NCBI GenBank assembly: GCA_903772945.1
Contig: CAICTM010001683.1
Span: forward strand, 1 to 24,482
Reading direction: 5' to 3'
DNA: 24,482 bases
DNA from: Seminavis robusta
Lineage: Eukaryota; Bacillariophyta; Bacillariophyceae; Naviculales; Naviculaceae
The notes beneath the pieces were generated by a model. The model was not told the origin of the DNA, ran no database searches, and saw only the letters and a list, made by a program, of their open reading frames with translations. Of the stretch, positions 1 to 9,497 are shown piece after piece (position 1 is the stretch's first letter; each line of letters starts with the position of its first letter). The translations under genes and the position numbers were made by a program.

Positions 1-295
1 GAATAAGCTAAAAATTAAAAGGGGATTCTACGTCTACCTCGTTCTAGCGAGTCCCGGGAGGTTCACCTCGTGATGCCAACCACCAGCTGTTTTGGCTCCT
101 CTCGCACTCCCTCTTGAACCGAACGGGTAGCAAATTTTGTACCGTAGTCCTCTTTGCTGCACAACGATGTCAAACTCTAAACAAACACAAACATGCAATG
201 TAGTGTAGTGGCTCCATCTCTTGTATTTTCGTAGATCAACCTCGTCCTCGTTAATTCTCGCTTCGTGCTCCTCGTCTCGTCCTGTCCCTTCTTCA

Positions 296-598
296 TCATT
301 GTCTCGTCAATGTCAATGAATGGCTGCTAGGGTCGTTCCATTCATAGTCATTCTCCGAGGCGGCGTAGCACGTCCCGTCCTCCTGGGAGAGCACCTTGCG
401 CTGTTCTTCAATGGTGAGACCCCAAAGTTGAACCCCGTGCGCATGAAATGCTGGAGACAAGTTCGACGTTTCGTGACAGAAGGGATACGAGTTTTCACAG
501 TGTCTTTCTGAAACCACTAGCTTGGAAATGAGAGCGGAGCGACCTCCAATTTTGGTCTCGATGTCGGTCCGCTCAGACCACGTTTCGACCTGGTGGGT
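296..598 (-). CDS. Possible 3' exon of an unidentified protein
   Basis: The minus strand is open for 101 codons between a TAA at 599-601 and the TGA at 296-298. It contains no in-frame ATG, so if real it is the last exon of a spliced or broken gene. The translation is compositionally protein-like, with charged and aromatic residues and three cysteines: ETWSERTDIETKIGGRS, later HCENSYPFCHETSN, then a C-terminal part with LTIEEQRKVLSQEDGTCY. A CCACCAG at its upstream edge could be a splice acceptor. Alternatively, a single-base shift would join it to the overlapping frame upstream (ending REALVDDFLKPTR). I do not recognise the family. It could also be a chance ORF. Confidence 0.3.
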   Translation of the reverse strand, partial: THQVETWSERTDIETKIGGRSALISKLVVSERHCENSYPFCHETSNLSPAFHAHGVQLWGLTIEEQRKVLSQEDGTCYAASENDYEWNDPSSHSLTLTRQ

Positions 599-1522
599 TT
601 AAGGAAGTCGTCAACCAACGCTTCCCGACCATCTCGACTGTGAGGTTGCGATGCTATCTTGAGCTGGACGCATCGAACTAGAACAACAGCTTGTGGTGTC
701 GAGCTTCGAGCTGTCATTCCCGGCAGGTTGCTTTCTTGTTTGATCGCGACGGCAGTTCCAGCTCTAGTTGTCTTGGGGACCTTCTTGAAGTGACGGCGAC
801 GACTTCCACGACGCTTGTTCGGAGACCGAGTCGTCGTTGTTGGATGCTGCTAAGTATGGCGATGCAGCGGCTGAATTGGCAACTGATGCGAACAGCAGGC
901 TGGTTGGTTATGCATGGCGAGGAGCTTGTTGACGGCAGGGTTTGTAGCAACGTTCCCACGTCACCTTGTCAGCAGGTCGCTTTGCCAGGGTAACCGCGTT
1001 TGTTCAAGTGCTTGTTTTCCAGCTGGCCTTTTACCGCTTGCTTGGGAGTCGGGCAATGGATTGCTTGTTTCGAAGAGCGTGTTCCGGGGCCACTGAGTTG
1101 CTTTGGGGATAAGTTCGAAGTTCACAGCTGCCCGGACGTGGTGGTTTGATTGTGTGCTGGTTTGTCTAGTGCGATCTGGGTAGGCATTTGATTCGAGTCT
1201 TTTTCGCGAAGCCTGGGCTTCTATAATGTAGCTCTTCATTTGATTCAAGATTTGTAAGTGTAGTAATATTTTCCTACTAGGCTAACAGATAATATAGTTC
1301 GTCAAAAGAGCGTGTCGTTTCACTATTTCACCAACGTACACGAAAGATAGAACAATTAGCCCTCCGCATAACAAGAACAGTCCATGGTCAGTACTGACAT
1401 ATAGTACATTATGTGTAGGTCATGCATTGATCAGAATGTTGCTGCAGAACTGTGTTAGAATCAAGTTATGTATTTTGTTGTGATTGTCTAGCGTCCTCGA
1501 CTTTGAGAGCTAGACAATGTCC

Positions 1523-1780
1523 CTAGTTCCTCCTTGCTAGCCGGATATCTTTTTGCATGATGGTGATTCTTTTAGCATGGATAGCACAAAGGATGGAACA
1601 TTGGAACATGTCCACAAGATGGGCTTCTGATGCTTGCTGGAGAGTTTCCATTGCAGACCCTTGAAACCTGATGTCTTTTCTAGTATCAGAAGCTATGTCT
1701 CGGACAAGGCGCTGAAAGGGCAGTCTCCTGATTAGGAGATCGGTTGACTTTTGGTACCTTCGAATTTCTTTGAGAGCCAT
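1523..1780 (-). CDS. Histone H3-like protein lacking the N-terminal tail (variant or relic)
   Basis: This 85-residue ORF aligns without gaps to canonical histone H3 from about residue 47 to 130: it begins [19 protein letters not shown] and continues [11 protein letters not shown], then [21 protein letters not shown]. Conserved landmarks are kept (K56, R83, C110, H113, R116, T118, D123, R129 in H3 numbering). Many other sites differ: K64R, F78T, K79R, L82I, M90E, Y99H, P121Q. It stops with ARRN, so the last residues (IRGER in canonical H3) are missing. The ATG has a good context (ACATAATGG) and sits where the tail would join the alphaN helix. An in-frame TAA lies about 50 nt upstream, and no H3 tail (ARTKQ...) is visible in any minus frame nearby. 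Loop 1 is not lengthened, which argues against a typical CENP-A. H3 homology is nearly certain; whether it is expressed is unknown. It may be a divergent variant with a distant 5' exon, or a truncated relic. Confidence 0.75.
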   Translation of the reverse strand: MALKEIRRYQKSTDLLIRRLPFQRLVRDIASDTRKDIRFQGSAMETLQQASEAHLVDMFQCSILCAIHAKRITIMQKDIRLARRN

Positions 1781-3306
1781 TATGTCCTGGCAGCCGTTCA
1801 GATGGAGTAAAACGCAATAGTGCTTTCTTTACACTATACAGCTGCATATAGCGAGAGAGGCGACACTTGACCTTGAAGAATGGCTCGCCTTGCTAGCGCT
1901 TTTCGGAATCTGGGATTTTGTCCGTCGATTACTTTGCTTTCAGTTGGTTTAGTCTTTACCATAATGGAGGAAATCTATTTTATGTCTCATTATTGCTTTT
2001 TGGACTGTGGATGTAGTAGTTAAAATGCATGCATAGTAGAATGCCGTCTTTGCTCTCTAGTACATACTTACTGCTGGTATGATATCAAAGTTTTGCACGC
2101 TCGTTCGTGACCATGCTCAGATACTTGGGCTGGTGGGTGGCTTGAGCCATCATTTACTGTTGTGTCTCAATAGAGTTGGGAGTTTTGAGTACTCGCTGAG
2201 TAAATATGAGAGTGTCAAAAGGTATGTTGTCACTCTCGAAATTTTTTGAGCCGAAGCAATTCTCGATGTGGTTCTATGAACTGTGCGCAATTTTTTGAAA
2301 AATTTCCGATATGGTTGATACCTCGCTCGTGTGTATAGGGAGATCGAATGTTCATGTGTGCGGCGTTGGGCCGGAGAGAGTTTTTGAAAAAACCGTGAGT
2401 CATTCTCACAAAAATCCTTTCCGGACAAACGAAAACGAAAAAGAAGGAATAATATGCAACTCCCTGGTTCTTGGTTGGATAGTGGGTGTGCAGATGCAGA
2501 AGCATATGCAAATGCTACCAGGATATTGTATAGTGGGTGACCCGTACGTGTAAGCTCTATGCTCTATCAGCGCTAGCAGATTTCACACTCGTCAAGCCTT
2601 TGCTTATAGCAGATTTCCGCATGCTGCCAGGACAAGAGATATATATTAATATGGCGCTGCGCCGACTGAGAGTGAGAAACGTGGTAGGCATCGGGCCGAC
2701 TCAACAGCCGATTAAACGATAAAGTCGAGGCCGCTTGCCAGCTCCTTCTTCTTTGCACGTCGGGGTGTTTAACGGTGAGACATACACCTTCGACTCTCGT
2801 GATCCGCGCTCTCGCGTTCCTGGCTTTGAGTCTGTGGAGTTACTAGTGCTCGGCGTGCCATAGTCTCTTCTAGATAGATAGATCGTGTGAGCGTGCAATG
2901 GAATAGTCTGGAATTAAGTAGAGATAATGGCACAGAGAAGCACCAATGCAGGCTGTGACACACATAAGTTAAGAAGGATTCTGTTCAATGGGTTGAGCAG
3001 AGAGACTAGAGGGGTGTGGCTTGTGAGCCTACTGCAGTGGTTACCAGTTGTGCCAGAGTCTAGTGGAGTGCATCCGATTATATCGTTCAAGGCCAGACAT
3101 GGTCTTGAAACGTGCCAAGCACAGACAAGGTAAGAGGAAGTAGTCTAGCAGCGGAGCAGGGGAGAGCAAACAATCAAGGCGGAACTTCACAGTAGTACTC
3201 GAAGGATTACAGTAGTAGTCAATGCCTGCAGTCTGTAGCCTCGCTCGTCTTAGGGCTGGCTGAGAATCTACGAGTTCTGCTCGTGCCTTGCGCAGATGGG
3301 TATCCC

Positions 3307-5274
3307 ATGGATCGCATCAGTCATAGCGAGGACTGGACTGGAAGCATGATGGCATGTATTTTGTGTCATCCCATGTCTACATCGTACTGCACATCGGCCT
3401 CCGTTCGCACAATCCAGCCGCTCCCGCAGCAGCAGCAAGGAGGCAGCAATTTACAGGCATCCAGGCCAGGCGCATTCCGCAGCTTTCGCCCTGGCAACAA
3501 CGACCACTCGAGCCACCATGGTTACGAGGAGGAGGAGGAGGAGGAGGCCACTACTCCAGAGCCAGCTACCAGTACAAATGCTGCAGTAGAAGATTGCCAT
3601 CTGGTGCAAGCCAATCCAGTCTCGGAGGATCCAGAGGCGCCAGCTGATCTCATGCATGCTAACCCTGTGGACTTGGAGCAGCAGGAAGCCCGACACCAAC
3701 GACGCCAGAGACAAACACGAATGTACATTTTATTGCTGATTTTGGTACTAGTTGCTGCGGTGGCCATCATTGCCACGGTGGCTGGAACGCAGAGCAAGAG
3801 CAGCCCAGCCGAATCTGCTAGTGTCCCGACAGCGCCACCTACAATGATGCCTTCAGAGGCACCATCCTCTGCCCCCACTGGTGTTCTGGACTTTTTGCTA
3901 TCCGGCCTGCCAAACTATACATTGACAAATCTACAAGAATTTGGCACTCCTCAGTGGAAAGCATGGGACTGGGTCGCCAATCACCAAAACATTACTGTTT
4001 TGGAAGAATGGAAGAAAATGCAACTGTTTGCCATGGCTACCTTCCATTTTGCCTTTGAAGGAGAGCACTGGTTTGAGCCAATCCAAGAAAGGTGGATGGA
4101 CTATGGGAAGGATGAGTGCTTGTGGTATTCCACTGGCTTTGGAATCTTCTGGGGGGGAGAATACATAGAATATGCCCCTGAACTGCAAAATCCGTCTTGC
4201 AATGACATGGGAGAACTCACCTCGCTGTCAATTGAGAGCTCACTTGAGTTGTCAGAGTGGGAGCCATCTATCCCACCTGAAATTGCTCTGTTGACATCCT
4301 TGGAAGCAATCACACTAAATTTCAATGAGCTCAATGCGAGTCTGCCCAGCTTGATTCCATCAGAACTGTTCCTCCTGACAAGCTTGACAAAGCTAGAGTT
4401 GTTTCATGCTGCATTGTCTGGCACAATCCCAACTGTGTTGGGCCTGATGGATGGCTTAGAGCGCTTGGCACTGGGATCGAATGACTTGTCTGGAACTGTC
4501 CCCAGCGAGCTGGGCCTAATGACAAGCTTGAAAAGTTTGTCGTTGGGAAACCTTCTCACTGGCACAGTTCCAATCCAAGTGTGGTTGCTGAGTTCTCTTG
4601 GTTCCCTTCGGTTGGCAAACAATATGATTTCGGGACAGCTACCCAGGGAGATTAGGTCGCTATCTGGATTGGCACAGATTGATTTAAGAATGAATCTATA
4701 CACTGGACGGCTCCCTTCTGAGATTGGTATGCAAACTTCTATGATCCATGTTGATTTGAGAGGCAATCCCTTTACTGGACGGCTCCCTTCTGAGATTGGA
4801 ATGATGAATTCAACAAAATTCTTTGATGTGAATGGGAACATGTTATCGGGACAAATTCCAAGTGAGCTTCAGATGTTGACTCTGCTGCAATTGTTTGACC
4901 TTGCCAGCAATGAATTCACTGGCAGTATTCCTGGTCTGCAGATGCACCCCAACCTTTGGAAACTTTACCTTGGAAGCAACAAATTCTCTGGGAACATTCC
5001 CTCCGAGTTGGGCGGCCTAGTATCTTTGATGGAGCTGGATTTGTCCAATCTACCTCTGGTTACTGGAGCCATCCCATCAGATCTCACAGCTTTGTTGGAT
5101 CTTGGCATGTTGAATTTGAATGGTAGTTCTGGGCTATCTGGTACAATTCCCGAGCAGTTCTGCTATTTCCAGAATTCTTCCTGCCTCTTTTGGTATTCAT
5201 CGAGACCGTGCTCCCTTGGCTTTGAGTGCAGTGATCGACTTTGCGGTTGTGACTGTCCATGTACTGTTGTTTAG
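3307..5274 (+). CDS. Leucine-rich-repeat type II membrane protein, diatom type
   Basis: A 655-residue protein is predicted from the first in-frame ATG (CCCATGG context). A GTG at 3283 opens the same frame but is an unlikely eukaryotic start. Residues 1-138 are polar, with a Gln run, a Glu run near 73-80 and a basic RHQRRQRQTR before a hydrophobic helix at about 139-161 (MYILLLILVLVAAVAIIATV). There is no N-terminal signal peptide, so a cytosolic N-terminus and external C-terminus are inferred. A Pro/Ser/Thr stalk (PTAPPTMMPSEAPSS) follows, then a conserved Trp/Cys module (TPQWKAWDW, EEWKKMQLFAMATFHFA, DECLWY) and about 12 plant-type LRRs (GTIPSELGLMTSL style) from about residue 303 to 618. 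The end is a Cys-rich cap (CSLGFECSDRLCGCDCPC). No kinase or TIR domain is present. The role is probably surface recognition or adhesion; the ligand is unknown. It shares its ectodomain architecture with the giant LRR gene at 14473-22414. Confidence 0.9.
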   Translation: MDRISHSEDWTGSMMACILCHPMSTSYCTSASVRTIQPLPQQQQGGSNLQASRPGAFRSFRPGNNDHSSHHGYEEEEEEEATTPEPATSTNAAVEDCHLVQANPVSEDPEAPADLMHANPVDLEQQEARHQRRQRQTRMYILLLILVLVAAVAIIATVAGTQSKSSPAESASVPTAPPTMMPSEAPSSAPTGVLDFLLSGLPNYTLTNLQEFGTPQWKAWDWVANHQNITVLEEWKKMQLFAMATFHFAFEGEHWFEPIQERWMDYGKDECLWYSTGFGIFWGGEYIEYAPELQNPSCNDMGELTSLSIESSLELSEWEPSIPPEIALLTSLEAITLNFNELNASLPSLIPSELFLLTSLTKLELFHAALSGTIPTVLGLMDGLERLALGSNDLSGTVPSELGLMTSLKSLSLGNLLTGTVPIQVWLLSSLGSLRLANNMISGQLPREIRSLSGLAQIDLRMNLYTGRLPSEIGMQTSMIHVDLRGNPFTGRLPSEIGMMNSTKFFDVNGNMLSGQIPSELQMLTLLQLFDLASNEFTGSIPGLQMHPNLWKLYLGSNKFSGNIPSELGGLVSLMELDLSNLPLVTGAIPSDLTALLDLGMLNLNGSSGLSGTIPEQFCYFQNSSCLFWYSSRPCSLGFECSDRLCGCDCPCTVV

Positions 5275-5386
5275 ACTGATGAAAACCTCCGCGGCCAGCG
5301 AGATAAACAGCGGGAGTGAGCACGAAGAGAGTCAGCGCCGCGGGTTTAGCTGCTAAGTTCGACTACGTTATGGATTTTACGCGTAC

Positions 5387-6781
5387 TTAGGCAGACTCCA
5401 AAGTTTCCAGTTGTTTTCCAATCCATTTTTCTTCCTTATCCATGCCCAGCCCTCGCAAGGAATCTGCCAGTTTCTTGTACCTGTAGACGACACTAAAACC
5501 CAATCGCCACTGCAGCTTTCGGAGGCAAACAGGGCACAAATGAAAAGGAGCCAGAAAGTCCTCCACGAGATGACCCGTTCCGTTCATGATACAACGGTTG
5601 AATATGCAGTGGTCCAACCCGTAGAGGTGTCCCAGTTCGTGGACCAGAATCTTCGCACAGCGCCTGAAAAACTCGGTTTGTGCTTGTCGTGTCATGTTGT
5701 CGAATGTAGGCGGCTCAGGGGTCAGAGCCGGAAGATTCTTCTTGGCTTTCTTGCGGGCCCCGATGGGATTGATGTGAGCCTCCTCGTAATAAGAATAGTT
5801 GTCGTGTTTTGTCCCATAACCAAAGTCAAACCAGCGACCCGGGTGCATCTTGATGTGGGGATGGTAACGGGAAAATGAGAAAACGGCAACTTTGTCGCCT
5901 CCAAAAGCCATTCCCGAGACAAACAGGTCGGTGGGGTCCATGTAGAGATCGTCCATGGTAATGGCCATGACACAAAAGCTGCTATTGGGAAGTGGTTCTC
6001 CTCCATCCGCTGCCAAGAGGCTTTCATCTTCGCGAAACGTCTTGAGGGCATAGAGAACATCCTCCAAGTTGAGTTGGACTCGCTGCGAAGCCAAGTCTTT
6101 CCGCCCTGTCACTGTGGCGTGGAGATATTGTTGTCTGCCATTGTGATCTGATGATGCTGTTGGAAACTTCATTGTGAAGCTAATCGCAACTCCCTGGGAA
6201 GGATTCATACGATCCCCACTAGGTTTCTCATCACAGAGAACCGCCGGTGGAAAGAGACGCACTGGCCGATGAAAGAAAGCTTTTGCCAATGGAACCAAAG
6301 GCTCCAAAGGGACGCCGTGGTCAGGCCAATGGCTGTCGGAAACTGAACGGCTCCGAACGATTGGCAGAAGGACAATGTGATCGTAGCCAACATTTGCGAT
6401 CCTGGAGAATCTGCCCGATCTTGTTGTTAGGAAGCGGACATACTCATCAAAAGTCTGCCCCTCTTCGGGGACACAAGCCAACCAATCTTGTTCATCACGA
6501 GGTTTGGGAACCGCCATGGTTGTCATGGCGCGCTTCCCAGCCGGTTCATAGAGCTTTGCTTCGTCCAAATCAGAAAATGACTCCACCAACGACGGAGCCC
6601 GATCATCGTCGAGGTGGAGCTGCGCCTCGTTTAGCATTGCCTTTCGTGTCGATGCCGTGTGAGTGGCTCCGGGGAAGGAACCAATTGCAGCATGTCGCTC
6701 TGTTTCTGTGGGCTCTACAAAGTCAGGATGAAACGGTATTCCACCATTGTTGCTTTTGGTTGATTGCTTTCTCTTGGCCAT
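5387..6781 (-). CDS. AMZ: Archaemetzincin-type zinc metalloprotease
   Basis: A single-exon protein of 464 residues. The active site HELGHLYGLDHC begins at residue 381: His381, Glu382, His385 and His391 are the expected zinc ligands and catalytic base. Cys392, Cys397, Cys416 and Cys419 (HCIFNRCIMN ... CPVC) match the second, structural zinc site that defines archaemetzincins (peptidase family M54), and Met399 is the conserved Met. Upstream, ITMDDLYMDPTDLFVSGMAF is the other conserved block of the family. AMZ proteins are soluble aminopeptidase-like enzymes of poorly defined physiological substrate. The N-terminus is lysine-rich (MAKRKQSTK) with no signal peptide or membrane helix, so it is presumably cytosolic or nuclear. 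It lies tail-to-tail with the LRR gene (112 bp gap) and head-to-head with the bromodomain gene. The length is somewhat above human AMZ2, mainly from the first 90 or so low-complexity residues. Confidence 0.95.
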   Translation of the reverse strand: MAKRKQSTKSNNGGIPFHPDFVEPTETERHAAIGSFPGATHTASTRKAMLNEAQLHLDDDRAPSLVESFSDLDEAKLYEPAGKRAMTTMAVPKPRDEQDWLACVPEEGQTFDEYVRFLTTRSGRFSRIANVGYDHIVLLPIVRSRSVSDSHWPDHGVPLEPLVPLAKAFFHRPVRLFPPAVLCDEKPSGDRMNPSQGVAISFTMKFPTASSDHNGRQQYLHATVTGRKDLASQRVQLNLEDVLYALKTFREDESLLAADGGEPLPNSSFCVMAITMDDLYMDPTDLFVSGMAFGGDKVAVFSFSRYHPHIKMHPGRWFDFGYGTKHDNYSYYEEAHINPIGARKKAKKNLPALTPEPPTFDNMTRQAQTEFFRRCAKILVHELGHLYGLDHCIFNRCIMNGTGHLVEDFLAPFHLCPVCLRKLQWRLGFSVVYRYKKLADSLRGLGMDKEEKWIGKQLETLESA

Positions 6782-7096
6782 GGTCGGATCTTGGGTTTTG
6801 GTGGGGAGGGTGGCTATGTTGCAATTGGTGCGAATAATAAACGGAAGTAATAGTACTGGTACAAACGTGGCTACGGTACCAGTACAAACGTGCCTCCAGC
6901 GGAAGGACCAGGATAACAGCTACAGTAGAGCTAGGGATAATGCAGCAACAACCGACAATGGCGTCGATCATCCAACACCCGACAGCATGATGGCGTCTGT
7001 CGCCTCCAAAGCCCAACATCGGCGCAGAAAGATTGGCTCCCTAGTACCACGTAGTAGATTCATTCCAAGTCTCTGCCTTCGATCCTTGTCGTCACA
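6782..7096. promoter_or_regulatory. Divergent promoter region between archaemetzincin and BET genes
   Basis: These 315 bp separate the two start codons and must hold both 5' ends unless one gene has a distant leader exon. A 10-bp inverted repeat, GTACTGGTAC (6853-6862) and GTACCAGTAC (6876-6885), is present. The 11-mer GTACAAACGTG occurs twice in the same orientation (6859-6869 and 6882-6892), 23 bp apart, overlapping the right ends of the inverted repeat. ACGT is a common bZIP core, so a shared factor-binding site is plausible but unproven. No clear TATA box stands out. Confidence 0.5.
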
Positions 7097-8076
7097 ATGC
7101 CTGGTCCACCGCATCCAACACAAATCGAGCCTCTCAAGAGATTGACCAAGATCGTCAATGCGTTCTTGTCGAGAGACGATATCGGACCCTTTCGAGAGCC
7201 GGTGGATTGGCGAGGGTTGGGCTTGGATGATTACCCCAAGATTGTCAAGAAGATGATGGATCTGGGGACCGTCAAGCGCAAGCTGGAGCGCAACCAGTAT
7301 TTCTCCGCGACCGAATGTGCCAACGACATTCGTCTCATCTGGTCTAATTGCATGGCCTACAATGCCGATCAAAGTGATTTCTGGCTGCTGGCCAAGTCCT
7401 TTCAGAGACGCTTTGAGGATCGGTATCGTAAGATCCGACAAGAAAGTAAGTTTTCTGCTAGCCATTTGACAGGGAACCTGAGTTTGGATTTGTTGTGCGG
7501 CAGCAACAAGAAAAACAAAGATTCAAAGTGAACTTCTAGCTAGGATATTGCAATGAAGAGGTGCTGTTCTTATTCAGTTGCTAATCCAAATTGTCTTGTT
7601 TCTTTTCCTCTTCCCCATTTATTGTATTAGTGGACTGTGGAGCAGACTTGAAGGATGGTGATGAGTCCGTTCCCGATGCTCCTCCATCCTCCACATCGAA
7701 ATCTGGGTCCAGTGCCAAAGATCGGTCAGCACCCGCCGCCGTGCCTAGCAGCCCCGATAAGCCAGTTCCCTTGGATGCTCGTGCCCGCTTTGGAGCTAAT
7801 TTGTTTCTTCTCTCGGGTGTCGAACTGGCCCATGTCATTATGAAATTGGAACAGGAATGCCCTCATGTGTTGGAGCACCTTAGTGATGAAGTCGTGACAG
7901 ATGAAACCACGCCAGGGGCAGAGCCAGCCTTTGCTCCCAAGCTGGAAATCAATGTGGATGCTATTGATGCTCAATTGTTCACGGAACTCTCCAACTTTGT
8001 GGAAGAAAGAGTAGGATCCAAGGGATTCACCGAACCGGAAGAAGCACCACCTCGGTCCAAGAAGAAAAGGAGATAA
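7097..8076 (+). CDS. BET-family bromodomain plus NET domain protein, two exons
   Basis: The proposed model has exon 1 at 7097-7445, a 185-bp GT-AG intron at 7446-7630 (GTAAG...TATTAG) and exon 2 at 7631-8076, giving 264 residues. The splice rebuilds an ATG codon and keeps frame. Exon 1 is a bromodomain: GPFREPVDW, then DYPKIVKKMMDLGTVKRKL and CMAYNADQSDFW, where the Asn of AYN is the acetyl-lysine-binding residue. Exon 2 has an acidic/Ser linker, then an extraterminal (NET) region: LSGVELAHVIMKLEQECPHVL and EINVDAIDAQLFTELSNFV, split by an insertion of about 20 residues, ending in a basic PRSKKKRR likely to serve nuclear import. BET proteins read acetylated histones and recruit transcription machinery. 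A single bromodomain with a NET region resembles plant GTE and protist BET proteins. Retaining the intron would give a 144-residue product stopping at 7531. Exon 1 begins only 315 bp from the divergent AMZ start. Confidence 0.88.
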
Positions 8077-8705
8077 GAAAGTTTTATTGTGGTGGAAGAG
8101 CAAAACCAGCATTCCTCTAATTTGCCTTTTCAATTTCCTGTCTAGCGATCGAGCTGACAGGATCTTGACATACTGCAATGACACTGAGGCCAATTCCATT
8201 TCTAGTCAGAACAAACTCCGCTCTGCTGGGGTTGTTTCCAGGCTATCGTATTCAACCACTCTCCTCTACATCTCCCTTTCCACAAGGCGGAGTTCCAAGA
8301 GTCTACAAACACCTTTACTGTACCATAGTTTAACACATCCCGTAATCCCACATGAATCGTGTTGACCGCCAATCTGAAAGATGGCTCCAGCTGCATGAGA
8401 GTTGGAAAGCGAGGACTTGCTTTCGGCAAATCCTAGCTAGCTAGTAGGAAGAGATTCATCATTCTCAGCTTCCTGGAAGCGTTTGGTGTGGCAGTGGCTG
8501 AGACGGTGCCGTCACCGGTCCACCACTGGCTAACACGTACCGGTACTAGTAGCTAGACTTCAGGAGGTGCTGTACATGCAGTGGCTACCGGTAGAGATGC
8601 TGGTGTTCAGTGTGGTACCTACATGAATTTAGACTAGCACAGCATTACTAGACTAGCTTACATCGTCTCTTTTTTCTTTCTTGCCTTTGGTGCACCGCCG
8701 AAGAT
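8077..8705. other. Intergenic region, 3' of BET gene and 5' of ankyrin gene
   Basis: No convincing coding frame. The half next to the ankyrin gene has several short palindromic words: GTACCGGTAC at 8537-8546, related TACCGGTA near 8587, and TAGCTAG-type repeats near 8434-8443. The last 40 bp before the ATG are pyrimidine-rich (TCTCTTTTTTCTTTCTTGCC), as often seen just upstream of coding starts. Confidence 0.5.
8537..8546. promoter_or_regulatory. GTACCGGTAC palindrome upstream of the ankyrin gene
   Basis: A perfect 10-bp palindrome 160 bp upstream of the ankyrin ATG. It differs by one base from each arm of the inverted repeat in the AMZ/BET divergent promoter (GTACTGGTAC, GTACCAGTAC). The recurrence suggests a shared regulatory word, but such short sequences can recur by chance. 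Confidence 0.3.
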
Positions 8706-9494
8706 ATGGCATACTACAGTACCGTCACTCGAGAAGTCACTGGGTCCTCGATAAACTCCAAAGGCCACATCATCTCTCTAGCTAGTAGGCAATCTTACTT
8801 ACCATTCCCGATGATGTCTACTAGTAGTCGCAATGAACGACCTTACCTGTCTCGTCCTGCTTACTTGTTTCTGAATCAAAAGGATGTCTGGGTCAACAAC
8901 ATTCTCCCCTTCCTTGGAATGGGCCATTATGTTTTCGTGGCATCTGTCTGCCACAAAATGAAAGACCTCTACCTCGCCTATTGTGCCACCGTTGAAGATC
9001 CACCAAAGCTGTGGGGTATTATTGGATTGGGGGCTGAAGAAATGTCAGCCTTCCACACGTTCTACGGTGCTGTGTTTTACAGTGAGCCATGTGCTGAGTA
9101 CTGGCACACCTACCGTCATACTGGCACGGGTGGGCAGATCAGTGGAATTTCTGTATGTTGTACTGCAGCCAAAGTGGGTAGTCTACATGTTTTGTGTTGG
9201 GCCCGAAAAAGGGGATTTGATTGGGCTGTAAGTACATGTGAGAATGCTGCAAGAAATGGCCATCTTGAGGTGCTAAAGTATGCCCGTGAGAATGGATGTG
9301 AATGGAATGGATGCACAAGCAACTATGCTGCTGAGAATGGCCATTTGAGATGCCTCCAGTATGCACATGAAAATGGCTGTCCATGGGATCACTGGACATC
9401 CAACAATGCTGCTGCAAATGGCCACATGGAATGTCTCAAGTATGCCCATGAAAATGGCTGTGACTGGAATAAACTCACGTGCAGGTTAGCCGCT

Positions 9495-9497
9495 CAG
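9495..9497. repeat. Target-site duplication CAG, left copy
   Basis: CAG directly precedes the left inverted repeat and is matched by CAG at 9826-9828 directly after the right one. Collapsing the two copies rebuilds the ankyrin reading frame exactly. Confidence 0.75.

Larger units (their letters stand above)
1..3306. other. Largely non-coding region upstream of the first LRR gene
   Basis: Only two stretches look protein-coding: a possible 3' exon at 296-598 and a histone H3-like ORF at 1523-1780, both on the minus strand and listed separately. The remaining open frames are short, lack recognisable domains and overlap each other in several frames, as expected for random sequence. A short GATA-type run lies near 2871-2882. 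I see no tRNA, rRNA or transposon ends. Confidence 0.5.

Noticed and set aside
1523..1780. Centromeric H3 (CENP-A) identity
   Set aside because: Loop 1 is not lengthened and the fold aligns to canonical H3 without gaps; no CENP-A-specific feature is visible.
3283..3306. GTG at 3283 as the start of the LRR gene
   Set aside because: Eukaryotic genes rarely use GTG; the first in-frame ATG at 3307 has a good context.
7446..7531. C-terminal extension SKFSASHLTGNLSLDLLCG of the bromodomain protein
   Set aside because: It begins with a strong GTAAG donor, and an in-phase AG at 7629-7630 leads into the NET-coding exon; the extension is intron.
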